Positions 1 through 5,486 are shown, numbered from the stretch's first letter. The stretch is 5,486 nucleotides of DNA from Spirochaetaceae bacterium UBA6243 (GCA_002441395.1 DJVZ01000061.1:24230-29715), one strand, 5' to 3'. Numbers and translations: made by a program. The notes: generated from the sequence alone by a model not told the origin.

Positions 1-909
1 TGGATGTATGGCCTCCGTGTCCTCGCCGCGGCATTGGTGGTTTTTGTCTGCGGCATCGGCACCGAATGGCTGTTCGAGCGCAAGCGCCAGGGCAAAGTGA
101 GCGAGGCAGTCCTGGTGACCTGCGCGCTGTACACGCTGGCCTGGCCGCCCGCGACGCCGCTCTGGATTCTGGCGGTCGGCATCATCTTTGCGGTGGCGAT
201 GGCCAAAGGCGTCTACGGCGGATTCGGACGCAATATTTTCAATCCGGCCATCGCGGGGCGCGCCTTTGTGTACATCAGCTTCGCGATCGTGCTTTCGCGG
301 GCCTATACCAGTTTCGGCAATTTTGGAATAGGGGCGGTCGATGTGCTGTCTTCGGCTACTCCGCTCGCGCAGATGAGGGCGCATACCCCAGTGCCGATCA
401 CGGACCTTCTGTTTGGTCTGCGGACGGGCGCCATGGGTGAAAGCATGACGCTGCTCATCGTGCTGGCGGCGGTGTACCTCGTCCTGACGAAGACCGCGAG
501 CTGGCGGATCATTCTCGCGACGCTGGCTGGCGGCGCGGTGACAAACCTCATCATTCTCGCGACTGGCGCGCAGAAGGCCCTGCCGATGGAGAGTCTTTTG
601 GCCGGCTCGTTCCTGTACATGTCGGTCTTTATGGCGACGGACCCGGTTTCGGCGCCGAAGCGGCAGCCATCCCATCTGATTTATGGAGCGCTCATCGGCG
701 CGACCGCGGTGATTATCCGCACTTTCTCCGCCTTTCCGGAGGGCACCAGCTTCGCGATCCTGTTCGGGAACACCTTCGCGAACCTCATCGACATCGCGGT
801 CGATTCCTTTAAAAAGAAGGCTCCGGCGCCTGACCAAAAACCGGCCGGTTCCGACGCGTCCAACCCGCCCGCCCAACCCGCCGCGCCGCGGACGAAAGGA
901 GGCGCATGA
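1..909 (+). CDS. nqrB: Na+-translocating NADH:quinone oxidoreductase subunit B (5' truncated)
   Basis: This is the large membrane subunit of Na+-NQR; it carries covalent FMN and riboflavin and contributes the quinone site. The reading frame is open from base 1, and by eye about 120 N-terminal residues of the family's roughly 410 lie outside the window, so the ATG at base 4 is internal. Residues below count from that ATG. Family landmarks are the RNIFNPAIAGRAF stretch (76-88), the flavinylation motif D-V-L-S-S-A-T ending at Thr119 (codon 358-360), FMATDPVSAP (about 209-218) and FPEG (about 244-247). Several hydrophobic helices alternate with short loops. Two oddities: the motif is SSAT rather than SGAT, and the last 30 residues (from about base 811) form an Ala/Pro-rich hydrophilic tail. 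The stop overlaps the nqrC start (ATGA). The homologous RnfD was considered, but the gene order and the downstream nqrF identify this as NQR. Confidence 0.96.
   Translation, partial: WMYGLRVLAAALVVFVCGIGTEWLFERKRQGKVSEAVLVTCALYTLAWPPATPLWILAVGIIFAVAMAKGVYGGFGRNIFNPAIAGRAFVYISFAIVLSRAYTSFGNFGIGAVDVLSSATPLAQMRAHTPVPITDLLFGLRTGAMGESMTLLIVLAAVYLVLTKTASWRIILATLAGGAVTNLIILATGAQKALPMESLLAGSFLYMSVFMATDPVSAPKRQPSHLIYGALIGATAVIIRTFSAFPEGTSFAILFGNTFANLIDIAVDSFKKKAPAPDQKPAGSDASNPPAQPAAPRTKGGA
895..902 (+). promoter_or_regulatory. Ribosome binding site of nqrC
   Basis: AAAGGAGG lies inside the last codons of nqrB. Its spacing is 3 nt to the ATG at 906 and 6 nt to the ATG at 909. The latter matches the 5-7 nt spacing of every other gene in this operon, which favours 909 as the initiation codon. 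Confidence 0.75.
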
Positions 910-1532
910 TGAAACTGAACAGAAACTCGATCATCTACGCAGCCGTATTTACTTTCGTGGTCTGCATCGTGTTCGTGGTGATCCTGGCAATCGCCAATCA
1001 GGTGACGATCTCCAGGGTGAACGCCAATAAAAAGATCGAATCACAAACGGCCATTTTGAAAGCCTTCGGCCTTGCGGACGGCTCGACGCCGGCAAGCGAA
1101 ATCGATTCGAAATATACCCAGTTCATCACTGAAAAAACCGTGGACAAAGCGACCGCGTACATCGCCACCATCGATGGCCAACCTTACATTGGGATCAAAC
1201 TCACCATGCCGGGCCTGTGGGGACCGATCACCGCGGTGCTCGTGACCGACCCAAAGGGAACGGTGATCCGCGGTTTTGAAGTTGTCGATCAGCAGGAAAC
1301 ACCTGGCCTCGGCGGCCGCATCTCCGAACCATGGTTTTCGGCCCAGTTCAAGGGAAAGCAGACACTTCCCGATGGGACGATCGCGTTTGCCCAGGGCTCC
1401 GGAAAAGGCAATTTGGACCCGGGCAACGGCACCGTCGATGCCATTACCGGCGCGAGCCGGACCAGCGATTTCGTAAAGGCCCTCGTCAATCGGGAATTGG
1501 CGCTCGCCCGCCAGATAGGAGGAACGCTGTGA
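906..1532 (+). CDS. nqrC: Na+-translocating NADH:quinone oxidoreductase subunit C
   Basis: This subunit has one membrane anchor and an FMN-binding domain expected on the periplasmic side; it passes electrons from the NqrD/E iron-sulfur centre to NqrB. A hydrophobic segment at residues 9-31 is followed by a soluble domain. ETPGLGGRI (131-139) is the conserved NqrC/RnfG signature. The flavin attachment motif is D178-A-I-T-G-A-S184-R-T-S, so the residue where Vibrio NqrC has its flavinylated Thr (SGAT) is Ser here. At 208 residues it is about 50 shorter than Vibrio NqrC (about 257); the missing part is mainly the region after the membrane helix and the extreme C-terminus. Two tandem ATGs occur at 906 and 909. 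The Shine-Dalgarno at 895-902 lies 3 nt from the first and 6 nt from the second, so 909 (MKLNRNS) may be the true start. The gene overlaps nqrB by 4 bp and nqrD by 4 bp. Confidence 0.95.
   Translation: MMKLNRNSIIYAAVFTFVVCIVFVVILAIANQVTISRVNANKKIESQTAILKAFGLADGSTPASEIDSKYTQFITEKTVDKATAYIATIDGQPYIGIKLTMPGLWGPITAVLVTDPKGTVIRGFEVVDQQETPGLGGRISEPWFSAQFKGKQTLPDGTIAFAQGSGKGNLDPGNGTVDAITGASRTSDFVKALVNRELALARQIGGTL
1516..1522 (+). promoter_or_regulatory. Ribosome binding site that sets the GTG start of nqrD
   Basis: TAGGAGG sits inside the end of nqrC, exactly 6 nt before GTG at 1529. The GTG overlaps the nqrC stop as GTGA. This fixes the nqrD start and rules out the upstream in-frame ATG at 1331, which would lie deep inside nqrC. 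Confidence 0.85.
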
Positions 1533-2194
1533 GTGCCCCAAGCAAAGTTTTCAAGGATGGTCTCTGGTACAATAATCCTATTTTCGTGCAGGTGCTGGGC
1601 ATCTGTTCGACCCTCGCCGTCACGAACAATCTCCGCAACACGCTCATCATGGTGCTCGGGGTGACCTTTGCCACCTCCATGGGGAGCCTGACCTTAAGCG
1701 CGCTGCGCGAACTCATCCCGCGCAAGGTGCGCATGATCGTGCAGGTCCTGGTGCTGTCGTTCTACGTCATCATCATCGATATCGTGCTGAGGGCGTATCA
1801 GCCGGCGATTTCCAAACAGCTCGGACCCTATGTCGGCCTCATCATCACGAACTGCATCCTCATGGGCCGCGCCGAGGCCTTCGCCGCGTCGAACCCCCCG
1901 GGCCTCGCGTTTCTGGACGGGCTTGCGAACGGACTCGGCTATGGCTGGGTGCTGCTGGTGATCGCGGCGATCCGAGAATTCCTGGGATTCGGGAGTCTGC
2001 TCGGGTTCAAGATTGTCGGCGACGGGTTCACGCCGTGGACGATCATGGTGATGGCCCCGAGCGCGTTTTTCCTGCTCGCGATCGCGCTGTGGATCGCGAA
2101 CAACCACAAGGCGAAGGCGGAGGCCGCCAAGAAGACGGCGGCACCCGGTGCCCCGGCGGGCGCTTCAGGCGCCCCCGCGCCGCAGAAGAGTTGA
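1529..2194 (+). CDS. nqrD: Na+-translocating NADH:quinone oxidoreductase subunit D
   Basis: Integral membrane subunit that, with NqrE, holds a 2Fe-2S cluster near the middle of the membrane and forms part of the Na+ path. From the GTG start it is 221 residues (Vibrio NqrD is about 210). Landmarks are the NNPIFVQVLGIC segment with Cys26, LAVTNN just after it, GLIITNCILMGRAEAFA with Cys109, and the GLANGLGYGW and MAPSAFFL segments near the C-terminal helices. Cys26 and Cys109 correspond to the two cluster ligands known in Vibrio NqrD. About six hydrophobic helices are apparent. The last 30 residues (from about base 2099) form a Lys/Ala then Ala/Pro/Gly-rich tail that Vibrio NqrD lacks. The start rests on the Shine-Dalgarno and on a good N-terminal match to the family. 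Translation is probably coupled to nqrC. Confidence 0.96.
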   Translation: MSAPSKVFKDGLWYNNPIFVQVLGICSTLAVTNNLRNTLIMVLGVTFATSMGSLTLSALRELIPRKVRMIVQVLVLSFYVIIIDIVLRAYQPAISKQLGPYVGLIITNCILMGRAEAFAASNPPGLAFLDGLANGLGYGWVLLVIAAIREFLGFGSLLGFKIVGDGFTPWTIMVMAPSAFFLLAIALWIANNHKAKAEAAKKTAAPGAPAGASGAPAPQKS

Positions 2195-2209
2195 GGAAGG
2201 AGGCAGGGC

Positions 2210-2812
2210 ATGATTGACGCACCGAATGTTGGTTTACTCTCTCTCTTTTTGGCGAGCATCCTGACGAGCAATATCCTCCTCGCGAATTTTCTCGGCACAT
2301 GCTCGTTCATCTCCATATCGAAGGACTTCAAGAGTTCGATGGGCCTCGGGATCGCGGTGACGCTCGTGATCGGCATCACGTCGGCGGTGTGCTGGGTGGT
2401 GCTGCGCTACATCATAGAACCGCTCGGGATCGAGTACCTTTCGTTCATCATTTTCATCATCGTAATCGCGGGAGTGGTGCAGATGCTCGAGATGATCATC
2501 GAGCGCTTTTCGCCGGCGCTGTATATGGCGCTCGGCATTTTCCTGCCGCTCATCACGGTGAACTGCGCGGTGCTCGGCGTGATTCTCTTTATGCAGATAC
2601 GCAAGTACAACTTTCCGCAGGCGGTGATATTCGGCTTCGGTTCGGGAGCGGGCTGGTGGCTGGCCATCATGCTGCTGGCTTCGATCCGCAGGAAACTCGA
2701 TTCGAACAACGCGATACCGGCGGGGCTGAAAGGCACGGGCATCACCCTTATAACCATCGGTTTTATGGCGATGGCCTTTGTCGGATTCTCCGGCATGATC
2801 GCGGTGCAGTGA
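2210..2812 (+). CDS. nqrE: Na+-translocating NADH:quinone oxidoreductase subunit E
   Basis: Integral membrane partner and homologue of NqrD, inserted with opposite topology; together they hold the intramembrane 2Fe-2S centre. It is 200 residues, the usual family length. Cys31 (in NFLGTCSFISISK) and Cys119 (in FLPLITVNCAVLG) match the two NqrE cluster ligands known in Vibrio. QMLEMIIERFSPALYMALGIF just before the second Cys, FGFGSGAGWWLAI (141-153) and the closing GITLITIGFMAMAFVGFSG are strongly conserved family blocks. Six membrane helices are plausible. The ATG at 2210 has AAGGAGG at 2197-2203, 6 nt upstream, and lies 15 nt after the nqrD stop. RnfA, the nearest homologue, is excluded by the neighbours. 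Confidence 0.97.
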   Translation: MIDAPNVGLLSLFLASILTSNILLANFLGTCSFISISKDFKSSMGLGIAVTLVIGITSAVCWVVLRYIIEPLGIEYLSFIIFIIVIAGVVQMLEMIIERFSPALYMALGIFLPLITVNCAVLGVILFMQIRKYNFPQAVIFGFGSGAGWWLAIMLLASIRRKLDSNNAIPAGLKGTGITLITIGFMAMAFVGFSGMIAVQ

Positions 2813-2822
2813 GGAGGCGGCG

Positions 2823-3944
2823 ATGAACCCAATTCTGGTCGGGCCCCTGACGGTCGCCGGCATCTCCACGGTGCTCGCGCTCATCATCGCGGTGCTCGAT
2901 AAATTTCTCAACAACTATGGGGAGGTCGAAATCTCCATCAACGGCGGAGAGAAGAAACTTCAGGTAAAGGGTGGTTCGCCGCTGCTCGGCACGCTCGCGG
3001 CGGAAAACATCTTCGTGCCTTCGGCCTGCGGCGGGCGCGGTACCTGTGGCGCGTGCAAGTGCAAAATCGTCTCCGATGTCGGACCTCACCTCCCCACGGA
3101 AACGCCTTTCATGTCCCAGAAAGAGATCGAGAGCAATATCCACCTCGCCTGTCAGGTCAAGGTGCGCAAGAATCTCGAGATCGAACTGCCGCGCGAGCTC
3201 TTCAGCATAAAAAAATACAAATCCCACGTGGAAAAAATCCGCGATGTCACGCACGACATCAAAGAAGTTCTCTTTTCTCTCGACGACGGGGAAATCGAAT
3301 TTGTCTCCGGACAATATGTGCAGCTCGTCGTCCCGCCTTACGGCGAAATCAAGGAGAGTGTCCAGCGCGCCTATTCGATGTCATCGAAGCCCTCCGAAAG
3401 AAAACATGTCGAGCTCCTCATCCGCCTTGTTCCCGGCGGCATCGCGACGACCTATGTCCACAAGTTCCTGAAAGAGGGCCAAGCGATCGAACTCGTGGGA
3501 CCTTTCGGCGAATTCCGCGTGCACGACACTCCCGCGGCGATGATCTGCGTGGCGGGCGGCTCGGGCATGGCCCCCTTCAAGAGCATCTTCCACAGTCTTC
3601 ATGAGACGGGCGCCTTCCCCGAAAAAGATATATGGTACTTTTTTGGCGCCCGCACGAGCAAGGATATGTTCTACCTCGACGAGCTGCGCGAGCTCCAGGC
3701 GAAGTGGCCACGCTTCCACCTTGTCGCCGCGCTCTCCGAACCGAGTCCGGAGGAGAACTGGCAGGGCGACACTGGCCTCATCACCGATGTCCTCGACCGG
3801 TATCTTCAGACTACGGTGCCGAAGAATGACAAAGGCTGGGAGGGTTACCTCTGCGGTTCCCCCGGCATGATCAACGCCTGCGTCAACGTGATGAAGAAAA
3901 ACGGCATCACCGAGGACAAGATTTACTATGACAAATTCGCCTGA
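2823..3944 (+). CDS. nqrF: Na+-translocating NADH:quinone oxidoreductase subunit F (NADH dehydrogenase, 2Fe-2S/FAD)
   Basis: Electron entry subunit: it oxidises NADH in the cytoplasm and passes electrons through FAD to a plant-type 2Fe-2S centre. Domains in order are an N-terminal membrane anchor (about residues 4-26), a ferredoxin domain (about 33-128) with ligands Cys69, Cys75, Cys78 and Cys110 (C-x5-C-x2-C...C), and a ferredoxin-reductase-like FAD/NAD module. In that module RAYSMSS (182-188) binds FAD, GPFGEF (226-231) is the following conserved loop, AGGSGMAP (244-251) is the nucleotide site and YLCGSPGM (342-349) is the C-terminal NAD-domain motif. An extra Cys80 follows the third ligand. 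It has 373 residues against about 408 in Vibrio; the difference lies mostly just before RAYS, where Vibrio has an insertion of roughly 30 residues. AGGAGG at 2812-2817 lies 5 nt before the ATG and overlaps the nqrE stop. Confidence 0.97.
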   Translation: MNPILVGPLTVAGISTVLALIIAVLDKFLNNYGEVEISINGGEKKLQVKGGSPLLGTLAAENIFVPSACGGRGTCGACKCKIVSDVGPHLPTETPFMSQKEIESNIHLACQVKVRKNLEIELPRELFSIKKYKSHVEKIRDVTHDIKEVLFSLDDGEIEFVSGQYVQLVVPPYGEIKESVQRAYSMSSKPSERKHVELLIRLVPGGIATTYVHKFLKEGQAIELVGPFGEFRVHDTPAAMICVAGGSGMAPFKSIFHSLHETGAFPEKDIWYFFGARTSKDMFYLDELRELQAKWPRFHLVAALSEPSPEENWQGDTGLITDVLDRYLQTTVPKNDKGWEGYLCGSPGMINACVNVMKKNGITEDKIYYDKFA

Positions 3945-3959
3945 GCCAAGGAGGAATGG

Positions 3960-4430
3960 ATGAAACAGTCACCCGCCGACAAACAGGCATTTCAGAAAAT
4001 GATACCCGGTGTCATCACCGCCGCGGGATTTTTGGGCGATGATGACCGAAGCCCCGAACGCATCATCGAGGAGGACGGGATTTTCTTTGATGAGCTTAGG
4101 CTCGATTTCGACGCGGTCTCGGACAAGCTGGAGGAACTGCAGCACAGAGGCGAAGCGGGCCTCGGCGAACCGATCACGGTTGGCAAGCTCCTGGTGCAGT
4201 CCGGCGATGCGCGGGGTATGCTGCCCTGTCCCTGGAGCGATGGTTTTTTCCACAAGAACGCGGTGTCGGTGCGACCCGCCGATGTTCCCATCGAATCCTG
4301 CGTCGAGGGCGAAGATATGCTGATTTACAGCGAGCTTTCGGTGCATATGCTGAGGGTGCACCATTTTTGCCAGGGGCGGGGCTCGCCGTTCAGACTCGAG
4401 CCCGCGCTGATAAAGAGGCTGCTGTTCTAA
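3960..4430 (+). CDS. Unrecognised 156-residue soluble protein, last gene of the nqr operon
   Basis: I do not recognise a family. The gene starts 15 nt after nqrF with AAGGAGG (3948-3954) 5 nt before its ATG, the same style as the nqr genes, so co-transcription is likely. Codon use resembles its neighbours. No signal peptide or membrane helix is visible. The N-terminal half is acidic (for example GDDDRSPERIIEEDGIFFDE, 26-45). The C-terminal half holds three Cys and several His: LPCPWSDGFFH (88-98, Cys90, His98), ESC (Cys114) and HMLRVHHFC (129-137, Cys137). This spacing could suit metal binding, but that is inference. It sits where some bacteria place apbE and nqrM after nqrF. It does not look like either: it is too short for ApbE, and NqrM is about 70 residues with a membrane helix. 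An accessory role for NQR is possible from position only. Confidence 0.85.
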   Translation: MKQSPADKQAFQKMIPGVITAAGFLGDDDRSPERIIEEDGIFFDELRLDFDAVSDKLEELQHRGEAGLGEPITVGKLLVQSGDARGMLPCPWSDGFFHKNAVSVRPADVPIESCVEGEDMLIYSELSVHMLRVHHFCQGRGSPFRLEPALIKRLLF

Positions 4431-4505
4431 GGCTGACAGGTATACCGACGGCGCCGGGCACCTATGTGCGACGAAGCGTCTACGGAAGGCCTCTACTGCC
4501 GGGTC

Positions 4506-4535
4506 TCGAAACGATGCTCCTCTTTGAAGTATGAT
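4506..4535 (+). promoter_or_regulatory. Candidate sigma-70-type promoter for pyk
   Basis: TCGAAA (4506-4511, 4 of 6 matches to TTGACA) is separated by 18 nt from TATGAT (4530-4535, 5 of 6 matches to TATAAT). A transcript would begin near 4542 and have a leader of about 40 nt before the pyk ATG. The match was found by eye and the -35 is weak. It is the best candidate in the 151-nt gap between the unknown gene and pyk. The rest of the gap shows no convincing rho-independent terminator. Confidence 0.4.
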
Positions 4536-4581
4536 AGGCGTGTTCGAGGATAGTTCTCGGAAAGCCTCAAGGAGCGTCCCG

Positions 4582-5486
4582 ATGGAAAAAAGAACGAAAA
4601 TTGTCGCGACCACAGGCCCTGCCTGTTCTAATCCCGCGACAATCAAAGAGCTCATTCGCGAAGGAGTCGATGTCTTCAGGCTCAATTTTTCCCACAAGAC
4701 CTATGACGAAGCCAATCAGGACGTGACGATGATCCGAGAGGCGCGCAAGGCGCTCGATCGGCCCGCGGCGATTATGGCGGACATCAAAGGTCCCGCCGTA
4801 CGCCTCTATGGATACACCGAACAAATCGCGCTCAAGCCAGGAGCCGAGCTCACCATTGAGAGCGCCGATTCGGCCATCATCGAAAAACTCAGCTCAAAGA
4901 AGCCCATGCAGGTCTACACCAATCTGCCGGACATCGACCGCATCTGCGCAATTGGCCAAAAAGCCATTCTGATGGACGGATACTTCACGGGGAAAGTCAT
5001 CCGGAAAGTTTCCAAAGGTATCGTTGTGGTAGTGGACAACGAGGGAAATTTAAGGCCGAAGGCGCACCTCACACTGCCCGGCGTCGATTACCCCATTCCT
5101 TTCCTCTCCGACAAGGACATCGCCGATATCGGCTGGGCAGTCGAGCAGGATATCGATTATATAGCGCTCTCCTTTGTCCGATGTGCAACCGATGTCGAAG
5201 AAGTCAGGCGCCTTGTCCAGCGCACCGCCCTTTCGCAGGGCAAGAATACCTTCATCAAACTGATAGCCAAGATTGAGTCTGCGCGCGGGCTCGAAAATAT
5301 CGATGAGATCATACAGACGGCTGACGGCATCATGGTGGCGCGCGGCGACATGGGCGTGGAAATGCCCATCGAAAACGTGCCCATAGCGCAGAAGCAGATC
5401 ATCCGCAAATGCTATCTGGCGGCCAAGCCCGTGATTACCGCGACGCAGATGATGGAGTCGATGATGGAGAATCCCATGCCGACCCG
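4582..5486 (+). CDS. pyk: Pyruvate kinase (3' truncated by window end)
   Basis: Converts phosphoenolpyruvate and ADP to pyruvate and ATP in the last step of glycolysis. The first 301 residues of a usual 470 or more are visible; most of the A and B domains are covered and the C-terminal regulatory domain is outside. Motifs are RTKIVATTGPAC (4-15), RLNFSH (33-38, phosphate/K+ site), DIKGPAVR (67-74), a B domain from about 75 to 163 with LMDG (130-133), ALSFVR (195-200), catalytic Lys230 and metal ligand Glu232 in AKIES, RGDMGVE with metal ligand Asp256, and TATQMMESM with Thr288. The usual DTKGPEIR is DIKGPAVR here, so the residue equivalent to rabbit M1 Glu117 is Ala72. LMDG replaces the usual DDG. 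AAGGAG (4569-4574) lies 7 nt before the ATG. The 151-nt gap and a candidate promoter suggest a transcription unit separate from nqr, though same-strand read-through is possible. Confidence 0.96.
   Translation, partial: MEKRTKIVATTGPACSNPATIKELIREGVDVFRLNFSHKTYDEANQDVTMIREARKALDRPAAIMADIKGPAVRLYGYTEQIALKPGAELTIESADSAIIEKLSSKKPMQVYTNLPDIDRICAIGQKAILMDGYFTGKVIRKVSKGIVVVVDNEGNLRPKAHLTLPGVDYPIPFLSDKDIADIGWAVEQDIDYIALSFVRCATDVEEVRRLVQRTALSQGKNTFIKLIAKIESARGLENIDEIIQTADGIMVARGDMGVEMPIENVPIAQKQIIRKCYLAAKPVITATQMMESMMENPMPT

Noticed and set aside
1331..1528. Upstream ATG as the nqrD start (287 residues)
   Set aside because: The extra 66 residues lie inside nqrC and match nothing in NqrD; GTG at 1529 has an ideal ribosome binding site and a 4-bp overlap with the nqrC stop.
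2234..2914. 226-codon open frame on the - strand over nqrE
   Set aside because: The translation is low-complexity Arg/His/Asp/Glu-rich, typical of the antisense of a hydrophobic membrane protein, and nqrE is unambiguous.
1..3944. An Rnf complex instead of NQR
   Set aside because: The last subunit joins a plant-type 2Fe-2S domain to an FAD/NAD reductase, as in NqrF. There is no 4Fe-4S RnfB- or RnfC-like protein, and the order B-C-D-E-F is that of nqr.
4439..4446. 8-bp palindrome GGTATACC as an operator
   Set aside because: Single short palindrome without a second copy or a nearby regulator gene; expected by chance at this length.
4457..4480. Terminator hairpins GCAC-CTAT-GTGC and GACG-AAG-CGTC after the unknown gene
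   Set aside because: The stems are only 4 bp and no T run follows, so they are not convincing as intrinsic terminators.
4543..4561. Hairpin in the pyk leader (TTCGAGG paired with TTCTCGGA), possible regulatory RNA
   Set aside because: Seven pairs including two G-U, short, and with no recognisable riboswitch or T-box elements; compatible with chance.
3969..4697. 242-codon open frame on the - strand over the unknown gene
   Set aside because: It is antisense to a gene with a good ribosome binding site and operon spacing and runs into the pyk coding start. Its translation shows no recognisable domain; it is a GC-rich shadow frame.

Overview
The window holds the downstream five genes of an operon for the Na+-translocating NADH:quinone oxidoreductase (Na+-NQR). 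All lie on the + strand: nqrB (5' end cut off by the window edge), nqrC, nqrD, nqrE and nqrF. They are followed by one unrecognised 156-residue gene and the 5' two thirds of a pyruvate kinase gene. nqrA is not visible and presumably lies upstream. No RNA gene, mobile element, CRISPR array or phage sequence was seen.

Layout: 1-909 nqrB; 906-1532 nqrC; 1529-2194 nqrD (GTG start); 2210-2812 nqrE; 2823-3944 nqrF; 3960-4430 unknown ORF; 4431-4581 the only real intergenic gap, with a plausible promoter; 4582-5486 pyk, running off the right edge. The nqr genes overlap by 4 bp or lie 10-15 bp apart. Each is preceded by a near-consensus AGGAGG Shine-Dalgarno sequence, so this reads as one tightly coupled transcription unit. 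The unknown gene shares this spacing and ribosome-binding-site style and is probably its last member.

Function: NqrF takes electrons from NADH through FAD and a 2Fe-2S centre. A second 2Fe-2S centre held between NqrD and NqrE carries them across the membrane to FMN on NqrC, then FMN on NqrB, riboflavin and quinone, and Na+ is exported. The cysteines of both iron-sulfur centres are present. The flavinylation motifs are recognisable but differ from the common SGAT form. The complex looks complete for the subunits visible, but it is a compact variant: NqrC and NqrF are shorter than the Vibrio proteins, and NqrB and NqrD carry Ala/Pro-rich C-terminal tails. No flavin transferase (apbE) or nqrM gene appears next to nqrF, where gammaproteobacteria often carry them; the unknown ORF occupies that place.

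Organism: a GC-rich, Gram-negative-type bacterium with Na+ energetics. The sequence divergence and compact subunits argue against Vibrio-like gammaproteobacteria. A spirochaete, a Planctomycetes/Verrucomicrobia/Chlamydiae relative or another less-studied phylum is possible, but the sequence alone does not settle it. I did not find a wholly new system. The points most worth a second look are the unknown ORF, an unusual cation-site motif in the pyruvate kinase, and departures at the NqrB quinone/inhibitor site and the NqrB/NqrC flavin sites.
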